Assembly (NCBI GenBank): GCA_009760855.2
Contig: WPIO01000032.1
Coordinates: forward strand, 2,191,501-2,255,500
DNA length: 64,000 bases
Direction: 5' to 3'
DNA from: Cristatella mucedo
Taxonomy: Eukaryota; Bryozoa; Phylactolaemata; Cristatellidae
The notes beneath the pieces were generated by a model. The model searched no databases and was not told where the DNA came from. It worked only from the letters and a program-made list of their open reading frames with translations. This document shows positions 1 through 10,984 of this stretch, piece by piece. A program made the position numbers and the translations under genes. Within the stretch, counting starts at the first letter, position 1, and each line of letters opens with the position of its first letter.

Positions 1-139
1 GCCTGGACATGAAGTGATGTTTTAAACCACTCCCATTAAATGCAGTCAAGGTGCTGTCTAATTGCTAAGCACTGCAGGCACTTCACGAGCTACGAGACAA
101 CTAAAAAGCTAATACTAGCCATTATCTAATAACTTTAAT

Positions 140-430
140 ATCAGTAATAATAACAATACATTTGATAAAACACCCTCATAAAACTCAATCTCTTTCTAGG
201 CACTTTCTGTTTGCTGCAAAGGAAGCACAATCGAACTGTAAGCAGCAGCATGCTCAACAAACAAAAGAATAACATGGTTAGGGGTGACATGCACAGGATC
301 TGCATGCAAGTATGGTTGGTGGAAGCATGCACTGTGTCAGCACACATAAGCATATAAAGAACAAATCACAAGGACCCACTAAATGCTGTGATAAATAGAT
401 GAGTTTTAGTTTGTTTTTTAAACTGACAAG
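140..430 (-). mobile_element. 3' end of an L2/CR1-like LINE (family A)
   Basis: Reversed, this stretch gives the same 3' end as the better copy at 56.4-56.7 kb: the run of TGCTGAC, TGTGCATG and CATGCTGCC words, then a GCAAA..AAGTGCCTAGAAAGAG..TTGAG..TCTATGAGGG-type terminal block and an ATTATTATT tail. Only non-coding tail sequence is present, so it is a 5'-truncated dead insertion. Confidence 0.75.
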
Positions 431-1590
431 TCAGGATTTCCAGTACCAAACTGCTATGATTATTACTCATAGGGATACACTGACCAATCCCGAGAACTCC
501 ATACCAGTTGCCATCTCTTCTCATACTAGCCCGGCATTCTCATCCACAGGTGGTCTACAGTCGGTTTAAAGACACAAAACCTACTTAAGCAGCAAACAAT
601 GAGGCTGGAATGACTTTTTCTAGCCCCTTCCAGGGGCCGGGCTGCCAATTTCGAAAGAAACATACTCCCTAGCTGTATCAGCCTACCAAAAAATAGCTTC
701 ACTTGTTATTATTGGCTACACAGGCTGAGATCAGAGGAGCAAGTAGTAAGATTAAGTAGCTGAGGGGGTGGGCAAGACATAAAACTGACCAAAACATTAC
801 ACCTGCAGACAGTCCCTGGGCACCAGGGAGACAGGCATATTGTAACGTATAACGTAAATGCTGTGCTTAGCTCAGCCTATACAAACGTTCAACTATAGCG
901 AGCCACTAGCAAAAAACAGCTGCTGCCTCACGATGGACCGTGTGATGACAATAATAATAAGTAACTTGTACAATGCCCTAAGATGACTAAATCTTAGACA
1001 CTTCACAAATACTGTAAAAGAAGCTAGTCAATTGTAAGGACACCATGCACAGTGCACCTCCCAGCACTGTAACACCAGCAGCCTATATATCCTTCAACAA
1101 TGCAAAATCGTAACCCAATTTTATTTTTAATGACAACCTGGCTTTGCTTTAACCTACCACCAATCACTCTTAGCCTGGATGTGCCAACTACATAAAGAAA
1201 ATGGTCTGTATACCTAGGGCACATTAGGTGTGATTTTTGCTCAGTTTGAGGAGGAGCAGTGGCAAGTTGATGGATAAGAACAGATAACAGGTTTTATGGT
1301 ACGGACCCAGGGCTATCAAAATCAGGTGCACGAGAGGTGCAAATAACATTAATATGAATGATAAGTCTTTTGTATACACGAAAAGAACATAATCTCCATT
1401 CAGGAATGTCACAAATCAATGCAAAAGAAGCAACTACCAATAGTTGACTAAATGCAAGGTATCCAGCTTGAACAGGACACATGCAAACCGATGCCGAGCA
1501 GAACTGGCAGCAGAATCCATGCAGGAACTTGCAAGCTCCGGATAATGCTAGCAGCTTACCAAAGGTCATCTTAAAAACTAATGGTCCCAG
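431..1590. other. Unassigned DNA downstream of SWI5
   Basis: No coding region is supported here. A fragment of the SINE 3' tail lies at about 945-1012. The open frames of 60-90 codons on the minus strand have no family resemblance. The 3' UTR of SWI5 should start at 1590 and run leftwards into this stretch. Confidence 0.4.
945..1012 (-). mobile_element. SINE 3'-tail fragment
   Basis: The sequence matches the reversed tail of the SINE copies at 12.9 and 14.5 kb (GCCCTAAGA..ACTAAATCT..CACTTCACA), with an AATAATAAT edge. The tRNA-like head is missing. Confidence 0.5.
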
Positions 1591-4500
1591 CTAGTCGTCC
1601 AGATCCAATCCATATTTAGCATAAAGATCTCTAGTCGTCACACCAAGCAGAACAGCTGAAGCAGGCAGATGGGAGCTTAGGCATGAATAAGTGTTAGCAG
1701 GTACTATCAGACCCTACCCAAGCTGCCATAGCTAAGGTGACTGCTGCTACTGCTGATGCACATGTAGGAGCAACTATTTTGAGGTAAAAGCCACAACAGT
1801 TCGCTAAGCGATCCATGAAGATTGGAGTAAACAAGGGAGATATCCAAGAAAAAAAGCCATTAACAGTTTGTACAGGTAGATGTGGGTGCCTTTCAAGCTG
1901 ATTTAACCTGCATAACACATCAGAGTACTTGTTTACTTATCAATAAATAGCATGTAAAATCACGAGTGCATCTGCACACATTTATCACAATTTCATAAAC
2001 TAGAAGTATTGCGCTATATAGCATTGCTTTTTCGGGATCTGAGCACACGGCATTCCAAGAGACACCGGTCGGAACTTGAGGATAGTACCGATAACTTGTT
2101 TCCTCATTAGCTTATTTCATATTTCATACTTCTACAGGGAGAGAGTATGACAGAGTTGAGTACCAGATGGTACATGAGCCACTCAATATAAATCACGAGG
2201 CAACACTGGTTTGGCCCAGTGGATCTTGCCCAACCAAGGTCTGGCCGAGGTCACGGGCATGAGCCTGTAGCATATCTGAAGTGGTAAGTTCTCTTAGGGC
2301 TCTACACAAATGAATTATATGTATTTAGCTACTTAATCACAGTACCAAAAGACACATTGCAAGCTACAACACAAACCACACAGCCTGCACATAAACAGCT
2401 GTTTCAGAACAAATCAGACACCTTCACGGTTAGCCAACTTAAAATGACCATGACCGATTTCATTCAAAGTGCATGCAAAGTAAAAAAAAAAAGCAGGTTA
2501 GGCCCGAGGCAGCTCTGCAATAGCTAGCAACAAAGTAGATGACATGCACGATCAAAATAAGCACACACTGTCAGGCTTCTCACATGGCTTTGCTAAAGTA
2601 CAACAGTGTACATATTACCTAACAAGCTGCACCTAGTATTTCACTCTCACCAAGAAGAGTACCAAACGGAAGTCGCCATCTTCCTAAATGCTTCAAACAC
2701 GAACTCAGAGGGGAGCTTGAATGGCAAGTCAGGGCTGAGGTCAAGAAAAGATCTCCAGAGTAATAGGAGTCATCTTTCATGATCAGCCTACAGAAGCCTT
2801 GCAAGCTCATCACCCACAGTAACTTTTGCCACAAGGCTGAACACTTACATCTTACTAACAGCAACTAAACATGCATATCGGTATGCATTGTAGGATGTTT
2901 GTAAATGCCAAACCATCTGACAGCACACATTACATATTGCAAGGCACAGTAATTGCAAAGCATATGTTCATACTGCCAAGTCAAACGACAAGCACTTAAA
3001 ATGTCAGGTCTTTGAAAGGTCGAACCAAATCCACTAACTTATAACTTAGCCAAGCTGCACTTAAGCTAGATGCACATGCGAACCAACCATTTAGGCAGAA
3101 AGCTATCACCAGATACAAGTGTGTACATTAAAGCAGTCGGCAAATACTAGCAACCACATGTATACTTGCTTGAGCAAATAAAGAGCTTGCATCCTGAGGC
3201 ACATTATTTATTAAAGCAGTGGTTCTCAACCTTCCTAATGCCGCGGCCCTTTAATATATTTCCTCATCTTGTGGCGACACCCAACCATAAAATTAGTGAG
3301 TGCAAAATTTGGAAATGCGTGTTTTCCGATGGACCCCCGTGAAAAGGTCATTCGACCCCCAAAGAGGTAGCGACACACAAACTGAGAACCACTGTATTAA
3401 AGGATCGCTAACAGCAGGTTGAGAACCACTGTATTAAAGGATAATCAGTAAAATGCCAGTCACGTCTAGTGGTCAACTATTCTATCCAACATTAGATTAT
3501 AGCTACAGCAAATCGTTGATGAAAAGTAAGACAGTGCATGACTGCAAGAAAAAGAGAGGGAGAGACATATCGAGCGACACATAACAAGAGAGATGTGGAT
3601 AGGGAGACATGGAGCAAATCTATAAGACAACTTGAGTTCTACAGAACCGGGATGGGCAATGAAAATGTCAGTGGCTAAGTCATTAAGAGTAAGCTTTTCT
3701 GCACTAGTAGACAACATGTGCCAACGATAACGACACCAAGAGTCATTGCATAAGGAAAGCTAAACTAAGTATGCATACATTCGGCCAATAGGATTGGTCA
3801 GTCTCACGCCACTACAAGCCAGCAATGCAGGAAGGCAAATGCGGGTAGTGCCAGTACCGTAAATATACCCACACATGATGGCCAATGCACTGGATGCTGC
3901 AGAGAAGCTGGGGATGAGGCTTTTTTATTGGACAATGTTCTGCAGAAACCATGCACTTGCTGGTGGTAAGCATTTTTATCTTACAAATCCAATCTGTTTT
4001 GCTGGATGTCTAACCAGAGCTACAATTTCGGTCGGGATTCAAACGACACTGAAACTGCTCTCTTCCAGGTAACCAATGACCTCCTATTCAGCAACGATGA
4101 CCACAATGTTACTACCCTAGCTATGCTGGACCTGTCAGCTGCTTTCCACAGCATTGATCACGATAGCCTACATTCACCTTGATCTCAGTCAGGACGAGCA
4201 CCCTTAACCACTGTGCCAAACCAGCACAGCATCAGGCTGCTAAATCAGCCGCCTTTAACTTCAGAGAGATAAATAGTGAAGAGCAGAGACCATATGACAG
4301 GATGCAGCTAGAGTAGAAACAAGACAACAACAGCAGAGAAGACATACCGAGCCTAGAGATGAGCCGGGATGACAGATTGACAGGATGAGGCATTAATTTG
4401 TTTAGTAATACATTCAGGGAGTGCCGAGCAGCAGACATGTAGAACTTACCCATTTTACCCATAAGGGCCTGAGCAGCATCTTTGGTCTCGTTGTAAGCAT

Positions 4501-6134
4501 GCAGGTGCTTAATATGAGCATCAAGCTCCATTTCACTGAGACCGCTGAAAAATTAACGAATGAGTGCAGTTAATAAATATTTACACATCTTCCGAGCTCA
4601 CTGCTGCACTGAACTAAAGGAATTACACAGATAAAAATTGGCTAAATATCGAACATCACAAAGCAAAGACTCGCCACACATAACCACCAGAAAAAGCATC
4701 TGGCCGTCAACGATAGTTCCTGCAAACTATCAACATCCATTAAATTAGCAACATTTAAAGCAATTATAAAGCAACCACTTGTTACAGCACTTCATTCGTC
4801 CATGTGCATCATACTTGATTTGCTTCTGCATATTGAAGATGTGTTATAGCTTCTTTCCAAATATCGCCTAGCCAGGGGATGACTTCGACTACGACTTCGA
4901 ATCAGTTGGGAACTCCAGGCTTGAGGAGCATACAAACTAAAGGCACCAGCTGCAAAGAATTTGAGAGGTGTTAAAGGCACAGCAAAACCACTTGAGTAAG
5001 GGGTAGGTGGTTCAGTGAAACCTTACTAGGATCTTTTGCAATTAGGTAGGATGAAACAAGAGAACAGAGGTACCTGAAAAGTGTGCAAGAACCTTGAAGT
5101 CAATAAGATGTTTGATGAGCTAGTGCAAATCAGTAAGAAGTCGTGTAATATGGCAGTTGACACGTTCATAACAGACAGACATAGCTAGACACCCAACCGA
5201 CAGCAGCAGTCTTACTGTACCGGCAGGAAGTCTACTGTATCGGCAGGAAGACAGCACGTAATGAGTTATATAGGTTTAGATGGTGTGAAACACATGCTTG
5301 AACCAGCTGTGGTATACTTATCTAAGCAAGACAAAATTTGTGTCACTAATGAGTCACTATACTTTACTTTTGGCTAATGACTAAAAAATGATAACTTTTT
5401 AAGGGTGCAATAAATTTCAGCATTACTATTGTCATCATTAACACGGAGGGAAACGTGGTAACATCAGGTTGTTGCTCAATCACACGTCCGTCTCAGTAAA
5501 CTGTTCCTGGCAGCAAGGACAGACTGGCGCCATGCAGAGGCTGAGTAGCAGCATACGCGTTTCCGACAGTATACCTAAACAAATTTTAAAGTCAAAGAAG
5601 CAAGCACGACATGGTCTGCAGTGACTAGCTCCGGAAATACACCAGTGTTCCACACGGTTGAAATCGGACAGCATGGTAAGAATGTTCGCTGGAACTTGAA
5701 ACTCTAGATTGTTCTGGTCAACGAAATGGCGTTGCCCAGCTACAACCGAATTCAGGAAGGGGAAGCATCGGCAGCAGCAGCAGCAACTACAAGTTCGAAA
5801 CAGGCAGCGTTCGGCTGCTTCTTGCGTATTGAGTATTTAAAGATCGAATTTCGCAACAGAAGCGACTGCTTGTGTATGTGAGACGAGCCACCAGCGTACG
5901 AGCGCTCTGGCGACAACAGTGTGAACGCGGCAGCCCAGAACTTCTGACGTACAGCCAGAGGACCACAAACTACAAACGTTAACAAAGTTATAAAGCTGAG
6001 CGGCGAGCAATAGAGCAATTAGGCTGGTACCTGCTCAAAAGGTTTTCATTTTTCGCGACTAAGGACGCGTGCTCTTCCTTGAGTTTTTCCACTTCGGTCC
6101 TGAGAACCTCGACAGTAGGCAGAGCGCGGCTCAT
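1591..6134 (-). CDS. swi5: DNA repair protein SWI5 homologue, three exons
   Basis: The gene encodes the small partner of SFR1, which in yeast and mammals stimulates RAD51 strand exchange in homologous recombination (known for the family). Exons on the minus strand are 6134-6031, 4544-4450 and 1655-1591. All four junctions are GT/AG (donors AG|GTACC and G|GTAAGT; acceptors TTTTTCAG and GCTTCAG) and the phases 2 and 1 join without error. The product is 87 residues. Residues 8-34 form a charged helical, coiled-coil-like stretch. Residues about 47-66 carry the family signature LHAYNETKDAAQALMGK, and the C terminus GVTTRDLYAKYGLDLDD matches the SWI5 end in spacing and length. The start is the only in-frame ATG before the helix. 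Intron 1 is 1.5 kb. Intron 2 is 2.8 kb and holds a SPIN-like MITE plus LINE and SINE scraps, which do not touch the exons. No break is seen, so the gene looks functional. UTRs and promoter were not resolved. Confidence 0.93.
2204..2322 (+). mobile_element. tRNA-derived SINE copy
   Basis: The head CTGGTTTGGCCCAGTGG resembles a tRNA A box, and GGTCACGGGCATGAGCC occupies the B-box position. The tail GTTCTCTTAGGGCTCTACAC leads to an AT-rich end. It lies in intron 2 of SWI5, antisense to that gene. It is diverged from the copies at 12.9 and 14.5 kb. Confidence 0.75.
3217..3431. mobile_element. SPIN-like hAT MITE with duplicated right end
   Basis: The left end CAGTGGTTCTCAACC and the right end GAGAACCACTG are inverted repeats typical of SPIN-type hAT elements. 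The inner words GTGTTTTCCGATGG, TTCGACCCCCAAAG and CAACCATAAAATTA also match the SPIN consensus as I remember it. The element (3217-3394, 178 bp) is flanked by the 8-bp target duplication TATTAAAG at 3209-3216 and 3395-3402. A second right end with GGTTGAGAACCACTG ends at 3431 and is followed by a third TATTAAAG (3432-3439). No transposase is present, so it is non-autonomous. It sits in intron 2 of SWI5. Confidence 0.88.
4018..4172 (+). mobile_element. Fragment of LINE family B reverse transcriptase
   Basis: The sequence parallels 50.73-50.89 kb of the long family-B copy: the CACTGAAACT block, the AACGATGACC block and the codons for LDLSAAFHSIDH, a decayed RT motif A. It is about 150 bp, a scrap in SWI5 intron 2. 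Confidence 0.7.
4179..4226 (-). mobile_element. SINE head fragment
   Basis: The reversed tRNA-like head is recognisable from the words GACGAGCACC, TTAACCACTG and CCAAACCAGC. Only about 48 bp remain, directly after the LINE fragment. Confidence 0.5.
4227..4449. other. SWI5 intron sequence after exon 2
   Basis: The open reading frame from exon 2 runs on for some 70 codons past the GTAAGT donor, but that continuation has no family likeness and is intronic. Confidence 0.6.
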
Positions 6135-6889
6135 TTTAAAAAGCTGTGGAAAATGGCCACGCTGTGCACTTGTAAGGTCCATTTATTTGGGTTAAGATAG
6201 TACAATATAATAATACACAAGGTTTGACCTCATAAGCTTAAAATATATTACCCCCACTTACGCTCATAAAAATTGGGAAGATTGTACATGTATATTGATG
6301 CACTCTCGCTTTCAGTAGAGAAACGAAACAAAGATCGCTCAAAGTGTGTTCTTGATCAATGTCTGCTAGACCCTCACAAGTTCGCTTCGTAGGTGCAACG
6401 CTTACAACCTCTGACATGACGCGTGTAAAAAAACAGTAAATTAATGACGCAGCGTTTAAAATTATGCAAAATGCGGCAACGGCAATTCTGAATTAGTGAT
6501 GTGGTAAACAGCTGTATGATGGTTAAAGCTATTAGGGCAGGTAGCTTGCCGCCTTGTTATTAACGAGCTTACAACTAAAGTTTCTGGTACCTGTTTAACG
6601 GTAACAGTAAAGAAACTGCGTTTTTTCCAAAACAAAAACAGTAAACAGCTGTTTTTTTTCTAACAGGTTCACTTTTTCAACGGAAATTTTTAAATAAAAA
6701 TATACTAAAATTTAAGCTGGAACGTTCATTAGATATATGAAATTTGTAAGGGAAAACGAATAGTTAAAAGTTCTTTTGAATTTGTTATGACAATACATCA
6801 AATTGGCCAAAACTCAGAATAAAGTGCAATTTAAAAAATATGCAAGATATTAATTAAATCGATCGCTTGGCATCAACAACTATTAATAT
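6135..6889. other. AT-rich spacer between SWI5 and the hAT remnant
   Basis: The SWI5 promoter must lie at the left edge (6135 onward) but no clear TATA box is visible. The rest is AT-rich DNA that may include the left flank of the hAT element. No terminal repeats could be fixed. Confidence 0.4.
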
Positions 6890-8690
6890 TCTTATCAGCT
6901 ATGTCTACAGTTTGGGAGTACGCTGCAAAACGAAAGAATCCAATTGCAGAAGAGCTAGAAGGTCAATGTGGACAGTGCAATAGAATCTTCAAATTTTCTG
7001 GAAACTACACGAAAACGTTGAAGAAACGTCTAAAAATTCACGAAATAGGTTTTGAGAAACCTGTTGTAGGGTGTATGTCCATGAAAGAGCTCGTGAACAA
7101 TAAAAGAACAAAAACTATTGCTGATTTCCATAGTCGAAAGAGTCTGCAGGAGACTGCTACCTATCTGGCTGATGATGAAACATCGATTAGAGGTATAGCT
7201 AGAAACAAGTATATACGACAATCAATCACACAAACGAATTCAAACTTCGAACAAACGAAGCGATGTGATGAAGCAGTTGCATGACGATTATGAAGAAAGA
7301 GAAGCAAACAAGTTGCCGATATCAAGAAAAACTCGAGAGAAGGGAAAATGTTAGCATGACTGTGGATGAATACACAACTGTGAAAGGATGTCGATACTTC
7401 GGAGTCAACATTCATGATAGCGGCCGTAAAACAACAATCAAGACGAATCTTGTTAGCATGCTTGGTATGTGCACTGCTCTCGATATGGTCAAATCAGCGA
7501 GACAGTATTTGAGCATTTTTGTTATAAAAATGGAGAAGGATTTAATAGGATCTACTCAGGATGGCGTTGTATTAAAGAAGAAATGTATTAGCCACATAAA
7601 AGTCATCGGACATTTCTGCTTAAACCATGATGTGCACCTTGGAGTACGTGACACGAGGTATAAGAAGAGTAATGAGATGGACGATTGAAGCCTGGATAGT
7701 GAGGATATTGATGAAATGGAGAATTTTGAAGAACGTATGAACTTATAAAGGATCAGCGATGATACATTAGGAAAAGATTTCGATTACCGCGATCTGCTTA
7801 TGAAATCACACAAGCTTGTTAGATTCATCAAAAATCAACTTTTCAAATTAATGTCTTTCAATCCAAAGTAAAAGCTGAGTTCGGACACGAGGTTGAACTA
7901 CATCTTGAAGTGGACACGCGCTAGAACTCCATCCCAACAATGTTGGATGCGCAATTAAAGACAGAAGTCCTCATCTGCGAGCCACTAACCAAATTCAAGG
8001 CACGGGAAATAATGGAGACGTTATGTTTTGACTCTCTCATAACTATTTTAAGGTAGTGGAACTATTGATACTTGCTGTTGAGAATCTAAGTCGACAAGAT
8101 GTGAATTTTATGAGTATGGACACAACTTTAGAATCCATTTCCGACAAGCTCTTTAACCTAAAGAATGACATTACTATAAAGCTCATGAATTTTTAAAAGT
8201 GTCACGTTGAAGAGGAATTGAACAAGGATGTCACGAACCTCTTGCACAGTCTCGAAGATACATCTGTCGCCACGTCAAAAAATACACTAAATCTTGCAGA
8301 AAATCTTGCGCCTCGTCTATTTGGAGTCAACGACGTAGAAGTTATCTTCGAACATTCGTCAATTGATGCTGAAATTGTGAACTTGTGTCTTCAAGATGAA
8401 TTGAATTTTTTGCTTCAAAAAGATGGATCATGAGTTTTAGTTGGAGGGCAAGTCAGTTTCAAATGGTTCTAGTCCAAATTCACGCTTTTGAAAAACTCTG
8501 ATCAGGAACTGAAAATTTCCAGAAATTGTAAAACGCAATTCTATCCATTAAACTGACATCAACGGACGTTGAAAGAGTTTTTCGGTCTGTATGAATTTCT
8601 AAGCAAAATTAAGATCGCGTCGGACAGACGTCGCTCAGACAGCTCGCCTAATGCACTTGCTTACTTGAAATATTATTATAAGAAGTAAAA
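6890..8690 (+). pseudogene. Degenerate hAT transposase
   Basis: Three open pieces and a tail make one decayed hAT transposase. Piece one (6901-7284) has a BED-type zinc finger: VWEYAAKR, then CGQC and later LKKRLKIHE, giving the Cys-Cys-His spacing. Piece two (7281-7688, overlapping by 4 bp in another frame) has SMTVDEYT, the region of the first catalytic Asp, then QDGVV and CLNHDVHLGV, the second acidic block and a His of the hAT catalytic fold. Piece three (8218-8433) covers the late part. At about 8553-8680 lie codons for STDVERVF and a LKYYYKK end, typical of the hAT C-terminal dimerisation domain. Several stops and frameshifts lie between the pieces, so it cannot give a full enzyme. Terminal inverted repeats were not found with confidence. 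Confidence 0.82.
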
Positions 8691-8886
8691 TTGTATTGAC
8701 TTTGAAGTTACCACGATTGATATATAATAAAACAGTGTGCATCAAAAAATAAGCTATCGACTGTAAAATTAGTGGGGGGGGGGAAATGGAAAAACCAGCT
8801 GTTAATACTTGCTTCTTGAAAATTGAAAACACAAAACAGCTGGTTGCAAAAATGGCTAATTTTTTAGAAACCATAGTTACACCAGC

Positions 8887-9044
8887 TCATTTTCATAAAT
8901 AACTTAATCTCTATTAAGACGCTTCACATATGCTTCGGGGCTTGAGCCCACGACCTCAGCCAGACCTTGGTCGGAGTGAGCACCTTAACCGCTGGACCAA
9001 ACCAGCTCGGCATAGCTCTGAGCGTAAGTTATTTATGAAAATGA
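8887..9044. repeat. Perfect 20-bp inverted repeat around a SINE
   Basis: The arm at 8887-8906 (TCATTTTCATAAATAACTTA) is the exact reverse complement of 9025-9044. The 118 bp between them are mostly a reversed SINE. Confidence 0.85.
8901..9013 (-). mobile_element. tRNA-derived SINE copy
   Basis: Reversed, it reads GCTGGTTTGGTCCAGCGG (A-box-like head), then GTCGTGGGCTCAAGCCC (B-box-like) and a short tail with AAGCGTCTTAATAGAG. The tail is shorter than in the 12.9-kb copy. Confidence 0.8.
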
Positions 9045-9077
9045 ACTATAAATACGTAAACACATACATCTTGAAGG

Positions 9078-9110
9078 AAAGGAGGCTGAAAGGAGGCTGA
9101 AAGGAGGCTG
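9078..9110. repeat. Three copies of an 11-bp tandem repeat
   Basis: AAAGGAGGCTG occurs three times in exact tandem. Confidence 0.9.
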
Positions 9111-9298
9111 TTGAATCATCTGGTATTTTTTTATCATAGTGATAAATGAGCGAGCTTGGATCAGAAGATCTGTATGTGTAGCTCAAACAACTACAACACA
9201 TTTTGCGGAGACAATTTCGCGACTAAAGATATCACTAAACTATCAAGCTGCTACTGAAGTTGTGCAGACTTGATAGAAGCGAGTCTTTGCAATCTTAT

Positions 9299-9590
9299 CC
9301 AGTGGCGGAGCCAGGAGATGGCTGGGGGCATCTGCCTTTCCAACCGTGGGCTGCGACCTTGGTTACAACCTATTCCTAAGCCCCCGACGGTCACCGACGG
9401 CGAATTAATGTCTGTATTCCATTAGATGAGCTACCACCGAGTTCATGTAGAATGGGCACAATTTTTCGAAATAATTGTTCCTGAATTACAGATCTAGCCC
9501 TGCCCACATAAAAATCTAAGGGTCTGGCCACCTCCGCAAACATTTTGCAGGTCTTTTTCCCCTAGACAAAAATCTTGGCTCCGCCATTGA
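9299..9590. mobile_element. MITE-like element with TGGCGGAGCCA ends
   Basis: CAGTGGCGGAGCCAGG near 9300 is mirrored by CTTGGCTCCGCCATTG ending near 9589. The inverted ends enclose about 290 bp without coding capacity. Such TGGCGGAGCC ends are common in non-autonomous DNA transposons of invertebrates. No clean target duplication could be called. Confidence 0.6.
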
Positions 9591-10984
9591 TCTAAACACA
9601 ATTTAACGCATTCTGGTATTCATTCTAGATGATACACTAAAGCCAGTAGTTTGGTTTGCTATAAATCAAATGAAAGATGGAAATACGTATACTAATGCCC
9701 ATTAATTATAGTCAACTTCCTGTAATAACTGAGCCTCAAGCAAAAATAGGTCTCGACGAACTCAAGGAGATTTGATAGATACGGAGCTTTAACAAATATA
9801 TGTTGCTATTTATTTTCTTTACGAGCATTTGAAAAGCTCAAGTGTACAATATACATCAGCGCTTATCAGTAGGGAATTTTAAAGAACTGCATTACCCGCT
9901 CCATCGTGTACTGTCGTAGCGGCATTCTGTGCACCAACTTTACGGGAAATCTAATAACGAATCAAATCCAGCTTTATAAAGCATTTTGAATTAGGTTATA
10001 TACAAAAAATCTATCCGGCCGTAAAATCTAAAATAAACATGCATTCATTAGGTGGCTCAGTTCTTAGTTCATATAACAGGTTGTCTTTCGTACAGCATTT
10101 TTTCACTCGACGGCCCAACATCTTTCAAAAATAATCGATTATTGAATGCTAAGTGTATACTGCCAATCTTACATATGCTAAACTATTCTTTGCGATCAAG
10201 TCCTTGCCTTGTCAGCTAGGATTTTCAAAGCTAGAAACTGTTTCGCCCTCAACATCACGCGTACTCATAGCTCAAACTGGAACTAAAATTTTTATCTTGC
10301 GAAATCTTGTTAGCAAGAGCATTCAATCCGGTAAGGCTCAGAACTTTGTCAGGTTTAAGCTGCGTATTTGCTCATGTTTGTATGAGCTCTTGAGCTTATT
10401 ACCTGCTTCCGTTAGCTGTATTCGCTAGCTGCTCTGCCTACTCCTTTATTTGTACTGAGCAAATCAGCATAAAGGTGGCAGAAAGTCGAACTTGAGAAGA
10501 CGGCTTAACCATTGTATACCTTTAAAGACCTTCTGTTCTTACCTCCAGTAGATAAACACTGTGCGTAAATTCAACAATTGAGCAATAAGCATTTTATAAA
10601 TCCCATGCGAACAGTATTTTCATGACCGGGGATTTCTTACTAAATCTGGCAGCCGAACGTTTGCAAGCGTTACGTAGTGTAGCTGCGAGTATTGGCCTCA
10701 CCCCGATAGAGTTAGAGGGAGTGATTTACAGCCTTGTGCACGTGCTATGGAATCGCAGGGCAGCCAATAGACTTTTTATTTTTCAATAAGCTCGGACACA
10801 GCTTTGCAGAGTTCCAGATGTTGAGATAACTTCTAGTTCTATTAGAAAGTTGGTTCTCTTGAAGTATGCTCGTAGCCTGGATGGATATCGTATATGAGTC
10901 TTTTTCTTGTTCCTTGCTGCATGTCATTCGGCTACTTAAAACTTGCTTCAAATAATGATGGCTCGGCCTACAGCTTTTCAGCCT
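9591..10984. other. Unassigned DNA
   Basis: Nothing recognisable. A 91-codon open frame at 10153-10428 has no family resemblance and no splice or promoter context. Confidence 0.4.

Noticed and set aside
4232-4449. Continuation of SWI5 exon 2 to a stop at 4232
   Set aside because: A canonical GTAAGT donor at 4449 and a matching third exon at 1655-1591 restore the conserved C-terminus; the continuation has no family likeness.
10153-10428. 91-codon plus-strand frame
   Set aside because: No motif, no neighbours, no splice or promoter signal.
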